Part shown: positions 59,801-64,000 of the stretch, one piece after another | Position numbering within the stretch: the first letter of the stretch is position 1 | Layout: each line of letters begins with the position of its first letter | DNA from: Sesamum alatum | Taxonomy: Eukaryota; Streptophyta; Magnoliopsida; Lamiales; Pedaliaceae | Assembly: GCA_034509735.1 (NCBI GenBank) | Contig: JACGWO010000011.1 | Location: 16,405,573-16,469,572 of the forward strand | DNA: 64,000 nucleotides | Direction of reading: 5' to 3' | The notes under the pieces: generated by a model | What the model was told of the DNA's origin: nothing | The model's input: only the letters and a program-made list of their open reading frames with translations | Database searches by the model: none | Made by a program: the position numbers and the translations under genes

Positions 59801-60211
59801 TACATTAGGCGGACAATCAGGTGGCGGTGGCCTAAGAGACAGTGGCAGATGGGCATAGCTTGGGCAGTGATGAAATGGCGAGGTAGTCATGTGGTGAATG
59901 CGGCGAATAGGGCGCTTCTAGCCTCGATTGTCTATCACATTTGGGAGGAGCGCAACCTGCGAAAATTCCAGCAAAAATACCGTAACCTAAAAGTTGTGGC
60001 AACAATAGTTTTGGAGCAGATACGGCAGAAACTCATTCAACACTATGATCCAAATTCGGTTGCAGTGGTCTCAGTCTTCAGAGTATGGAGAATTGCTTGG
60101 CCTCATATGTTATAGTGAGTGCAGTAGAGCAAGTATTTAGTAGGGGCTGCTTAAGCCTGTTTGTATTTGTAACTGTTTTTATTCAATGCAAATAACCTCT
60201 TTTAAAAAAAA
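56885..60211 (+). pseudogene. 5'-truncated L1-type LINE
   Basis: Broken frames read as a plant LINE ORF2. The endonuclease starts partway (WNVNEIDVRILETSDQIIHC, VGDFSCVVDESEICGACADS) and reaches its catalytic histidine motif (TSDHNPLVL, about 57340). Reverse transcriptase at 58021-58915 has DFRPIACCNVLYKIISKVL, KIDIGKAYDTVEW and an intact FADD (58585), with a deletion between the last two. A zinc-binding region (CDGAQSESHTHLFFECPYSK, about 59730) is followed by WEERN and a stop at 60115. The short tail runs into A-rich sequence at 60200-60211. About eight frame breaks or stops. No RNase H domain, unlike the LINE at 7748. Confidence 0.85.
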
Positions 60212-60370
60212 ATTATTTCAAATTAGTATTGAGTCAGATGAAACATTAAATTATAATTATTTGAACACTAAAAGTATTTCATATTAATTCTCAAAGATTT
60301 ATATCGTATTAGTAGTACTTATAATCCTCTGAATTTCACGAAAGAACTAGAAAATTTCAATAGATTACAT
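60212..60370 (+). repeat. X8 intron 2 remnant (unit 3)
   Basis: Matches 2862-3000: AAATT(A/G)GTATTGAGT, GA(A/C)GA(A/G)ACATTAAA-like words and AGAAAATTTCAATA(G/T)ATTA. It shows that an X8 gene copy once lay between AGP copies 2 and 3. Further pieces are 60880-61113 and 62261-62480. Confidence 0.6.
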
Positions 60371-60384
60371 ATATTGTGAAATAA

Positions 60385-60865
60385 ACCCTTGTTTGGTTTC
60401 ATTTCCCACATATTTTTGAGACACTGAGAAAACAAAACCAAACATAATATACTCAAAACACCTAGTAAAGGATGTTTTTGCACGTTCTCCCATATATACA
60501 TACATCCACTTACAAATAAACAATTATTATTATATATATACATTTATAAAAATATATAAAAGAAACATGATTTGACAATGAATAGTATTTTTTGTCTCCT
60601 AATATACAACACAATACATATAAAAAAACAAATATTACTATATACATATATAAAATATAAAAGATATATGATTTGACAATGAACAGTGTTTTTTTGTCTC
60701 CCAATATATAACATAATACATATAATATATTTTACACTATTTAAAATTAACTCCAAAAATAAATTCAAACATACACTATATCTCTAACACACACTTATTT
60801 ATCTTTATTTTTCTCTCTCTATCTCCACAAATCAAAACAAAACAAATTAAAAACAAAACCAAACA
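60385..60865 (-). mobile_element. MITE family with internal duplication, copy 2
   Basis: Inverted relative of 15107-15640. Ends TTGTTTGGTTTCATTT and, reversed, TAGTGTTTGGTTTTGTTT. The internal repeat is again present twice (ATGATTTGACAATGAA at 60568 and 60669). Confidence 0.65.
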
Positions 60866-61113
60866 CTATGAAAGGATCTTGAAATATTCTTTTATAATAT
60901 CATTATAAATTTGAGCTTTTTTATTAATAAATAAATAATAATTAGTGGCGACTCATAAGTAATACTTGGAAGTTTGATAACAACAGAAGTTGCTAAACTT
61001 GAAATAATAATTTAATTTTAGTAATTTTTCCTCTTGTATATAAATATACTAAAATAGTATATACTACCAGCAAGATTTTATTTATTTTTTGCCCACAATT
61101 CATTATATTTTGG

Positions 61114-62260
61114 GGGCAAATTGTAATTTACCCTCATGTGTTAGGAGAATATGACAAGACACCTCCACGTGAAATAAAAATTAGTAATTTATCCTTTTAT
61201 ATTTAAAAAAAAATAGCAAAATACCCTCTTATGGCATGAGGTGTGTAACACGTGCTTTATCTGCGATTTTGCTTTGTTTTGCCTTATAAAATGATTTTTA
61301 TGCCCTAAATATGGATCATTGGATCTTATTTTAAATATATATATATCAACGATTGAAATTTGATAAACAAATTAATGGCATACATCTTTCCTAGTTTAGA
61401 TCAACGATTTATATTAATTTGCAAATAAATGGCTCAAATCTATTTAAATTAGATCAACGGCTCACATTTATTTAAAACATAAAAACAAAATCTATAATCT
61501 ATTAAAATAAATTTTATAATAAATAAATTATAAAGTATATAGACATATACATACAATATATACACATACATATAATATTAGTACAAAAAGTTAAAAATAT
61601 TCATGAAATGAATTTCATCGGCCGCCGATTTGAGAGGAGGGGAAGCGGCGACCGGCGATGAAGGAAGAAGGTGTGCTGGTGGGGGCGACGGAGGTGGAGG
61701 CGCGCAGCGGCGTGGAGGCAGAGACACGGGGGGCGACGCGGGGAGCAACGCGGAGAGGCGGCGTCGAGGCGAAGGCAGAGAGTCGACACAGAGTGGCGGC
61801 GCACAGGCGAAGGAGGAGCAGGAGAGTCTACTCTGAGTGGCGGCGGCGAAACAAGCGGGGGGTGGGGGGAGGAAGACGACCAGACATTTCTTTTTCCTTT
61901 TTTTTGTTTTCTTTTTATTATTTATATTTATATTTATATTTTGTAAATTTTATATATATTATGTGAAAATAAATTTGCACTATTAATTTGAAATAATAAG
62001 ACTTGGCCACAGATTGAAGTAAGACTGATATGAACCGTGGATTATTAAAAATTAAATTTGAACAATTGATTTATATTAAATAAATTGTGAAATAAACATA
62101 AAAAAAAATTGAAAAAAAAAATCCGCGCGTGCATTGTATCCTGCACATGAAAAGGGTATTTTGCTCATTTTCTTAACATTGAGGGAGTAAATTGATGTTT
62201 TTCATAGGGGGACTATTTGTCGATTTCCTGTATCACAGGTAGGTAAATTGCATTTTACCC
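61114..62260. mobile_element. Mutator-like element with GC-rich core (Pack-MULE candidate), 1147 bp
   Basis: Left end GGGCAAATTGTAATTTACC, right end reversed GGGTAAAATGCAATTTACC, with further inverted similarity inside (GCAAAATACCC near both ends). TATTTTGG is duplicated at 61106-61113 and 62261-62268, and the paralogous site near 4694 has it once. The core 61618-61895 is very GC-rich, in sharp contrast to the AT-rich arms, and open in several frames (for example 61658-61966 plus, Arg/Gly/Ala-rich). This suggests captured gene sequence, but no protein family is recognised. Confidence 0.7.
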
Positions 62261-62890
62261 TATTTTGGCGAGATATTATCAAAAGTTCATGATTTCTATG
62301 AATTAATAATCAATTAGTTACTTTCGAAGTAAGCAAACCAAAAAATAGAATAAGATCATAGAGACAAACCAGTGATGTAATAATTCATTACTGAAATATT
62401 AATGTTTTATTGTTTGAAGGGGGCACTTAAAAACTCTTGTTTTGTATAGATTTCTTAAAAGTATTCGTGTACCTTTAAATATTTGAAGAAATGCTGAATG
62501 ACCATTTAATAAAAGTGGGACAAAAATATTTTAAAAGCAAAAACTAAACACTTCTCAAGAAAGATTTTTGCTCAAATTATATGATTATATCCAACCAATT
62601 TCATTATAAGCGTTCAATTATTCTACTTAAATTGTATACAATTATAATGGGTATAATACACTCATCATAAAATTAATTTTAAATTAGTTGAACCCTTTTA
62701 CGAAATGAAATTTATATGATAGTAAACTTCAAAACTTCCACGTCTAGAAGTTTATTTTAAATAAGTTTTCAAACACCTTATACATAAATAATTATAATTT
62801 CATTTCAAATTAATAATATTGATTTTTTCATCTTCCAGAAAGAAAATTAAGAGCAAAAACCCACACCAACAGATTTTCATTACAATCTTC
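62261..62890. other. 3' flank of AGP copy 3
   Basis: 62261-62450 matches 4694-4880 and 62450-62890 matches 9680-10112. Joined directly here, they show the arrangement of unit 1 before its 4.6-kb transposon block entered. Confidence 0.65.
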
Positions 62891-63085
62891 CTAGTGCATA
62901 CAGATGGCAATGAAGGACAAGACGGTAGCCCCCACCAAAGACCCCACGGCTGGCAAGGAAACGATGGCGTTGCTAATCGGGACTGGAGTCGGAGTTGGAG
63001 CCTCAGAGATGGTGGTGGCGATGGCAGCACTCATGGAGGTGGCAGCCACAACGACAGCAGCGCAAGCAATTTTCTTCATTTCCAT
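62891..63085 (-). CDS. Arabinogalactan peptide, AGP23-like, copy 3
   Basis: 64 residues, the most diverged copy but intact: MEMKKIACAAVVVAATSMSA signal peptide, short SEAPTPTPVPIS mature part with Ala/Thr/Val-Pro pairs, and a VGSLVGATVLSFIAICMH tail for GPI anchoring. Here no in-frame upstream ATG competes, which supports the same start in the other copies. Same strand and similar promoter spacing as copies 1 and 2. Confidence 0.85.
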   Translation of the reverse strand: MEMKKIACAAVVVAATSMSAAIATTISEAPTPTPVPISNAIVSLPAVGSLVGATVLSFIAICMH

Positions 63086-63213
63086 AGTTGTAGAAACTTA
63101 GTGAGCTACTGTCGAAGAGGATTGATTTAAAAATCGCTGACAGAGTCCTGCCTGCTTGTCTTTGCTCGTGTGCGTTCGCTTTATGTGAATGAAAAGGGTG
63201 GTGTTTGAAGCTT

Positions 63214-63222
63214 TTTATATAG
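63214..63222 (-). promoter_or_regulatory. TATA box of AGP copy 3
   Basis: CTATATAAA on the minus strand, about 130 bases before the ATG, with AAAAGC following as in the other copies. Confidence 0.75.
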
Positions 63223-63518
63223 TGATATAATTCTATTTTTAGAAAGAATTCCAGTTATTGTCCACTATTAATTTTTCAGCTTACCAATTTTAGAATGGTT
63301 TTTTAACGTTGGTCCTTTAGTATAGGGACAATAGTTAAGAATATTATTTAAAAATATTATACTTGAATATGTATCTTAAATACGGTACTTGCTGTATCAA
63401 AATAATAACATAACATTTAATAAATATAGTTTAATACTCAAATATACATTAAATGAGCAAATATTTTTATTACTTTCTTTTGTTTAAAAATTAAAATATG
63501 CACGTATAAATTTTTTAA
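63223..63518. other. Upstream region of AGP copy 3
   Basis: Matches 10450-10700 (TTGGTCCTTTA(G/A)TATAGGGA, AAATATGCAC), less closely than copies 1 and 2 match each other. Confidence 0.55.
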
Positions 63519-64000
63519 GGGATAATTACACTGTCATCCCTTGAGACTTAGTTTAATTACATGTAAACTCTCTGTATGTGGTTTGAAAAATTACTTTTAG
63601 TACTCTTGAGATTTGTTTTCGTCTAATAAATAGGTCCATTCGTTAGTTAAAATTCACAGAATTTTTTAATATTAACAAAAGGCTGAATGAAAATCGATAT
63701 TTACCCTCGATTGACTTATTACTGACTTATTGCAAGTCAAACAAAATTTTTCTACCTAAACTACCCTTATTGGATGAAAATATACCTTCTTACACGCATT
63801 AACATATGAAGATGTATAAGGATAGCCGGTCATAAAAAGATTTATTTGACCTGCAAAGTCAGTAATAAATCAATCAACGGTAAATATGAATTTTCATCCA
63901 TTCTTTTTATAAGTATAAAAAATTTTGGTAAATTTTCACTAATCGAGGAACTTATTTGTTAGACCAAAATAAATCTCAGAGGTGCTAAATATAATTTTTC
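63519..64000. mobile_element. Inverted-repeat MITE, cut by the window end
   Basis: Starts GGGATAATTACACTGTCATCC. The last 60 bases of the window, reversed, match 63580-63655 (CTCTTGAGATTTGTTTTCGT pairs with CTCTGAGATTTATTTTGGT), so the right end lies just outside. The start resembles the MULE-type ends at 3318 and 20991. Confidence 0.65.

Overview
The window is nuclear DNA from a flowering plant, most likely a eudicot. It is AT-rich, its few genes have GT-AG introns, and it is packed with plant transposons: Ty1/copia, L1-type LINE, Mutator-like (MULE), hAT, CACTA and Helitron elements. No rRNA, tRNA, CRISPR or operon structure was seen. Lineage cannot be fixed from the sequence alone.

Only two host gene families are supported. 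At 1197-4488 (+) lies a small secreted X8/CBM43-like protein gene with three exons. Three copies of an intronless 64-residue arabinogalactan peptide gene (AGP23-like) lie on the minus strand at 10113-10307, 56158-56352 and 62891-63085, each with a conserved TATA box about 130 bp upstream. Pieces of X8 exon 2 (10856-11975) and X8 intron 2 (3108-3830 matches 12227-16746; 2862-3000 matches 60212-60370; 4500-4880 matches 60880-61113 plus 62261-62480) recur beside the peptide genes. The locus is therefore read as an ancient tandem triplication of an [X8 gene > / < AGP gene] unit, later broken up by insertions.

Unit 1 (about 1-10.85 kb) carries a degenerate copia piece (4983-6916) and a reverse-oriented LINE piece (7748-9360). 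Unit 2 (10.85-56.9 kb) is dispersed. Its X8 copy is interrupted by a 964-bp MULE, an organelle-like insert of about 0.94 kb and a nested stack (hAT-like > hAT > MITE). Its AGP flank is split: one half lies inverted at 18056-18385 and the other lies at 55913-56158. Helitron B is split at the same two places (3' part inverted at 16755-17750, 5' part at 50981-55890). One inversion of about 38 kb, with both breakpoints at ends of the same MITE family, explains both splits.

Inside that inverted block are a 4.67-kb MULE with 9-bp target duplication (20991-25658) carrying a decayed transposase, an unassigned AT-rich stretch (25.7-31.9 kb) with local tandem repeats, and a complete 10.16-kb copia element (31942-42100) with similar LTRs but a mutated polyprotein. 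Two Helitron copies then follow head to tail (about 42240-50980 and 50981-55890), the first holding a 2-kb solo LTR. Unit 3 (56.9-64 kb) holds a 3.3-kb 5'-truncated LINE, a MITE, a Pack-MULE-like element with a GC-rich core and the third AGP gene.

I saw no novel multigene system. The notable content is the structural history: several insertions can be checked against an empty paralogous site inside the same window, and the 38-kb inversion can be reconstructed from both ends.
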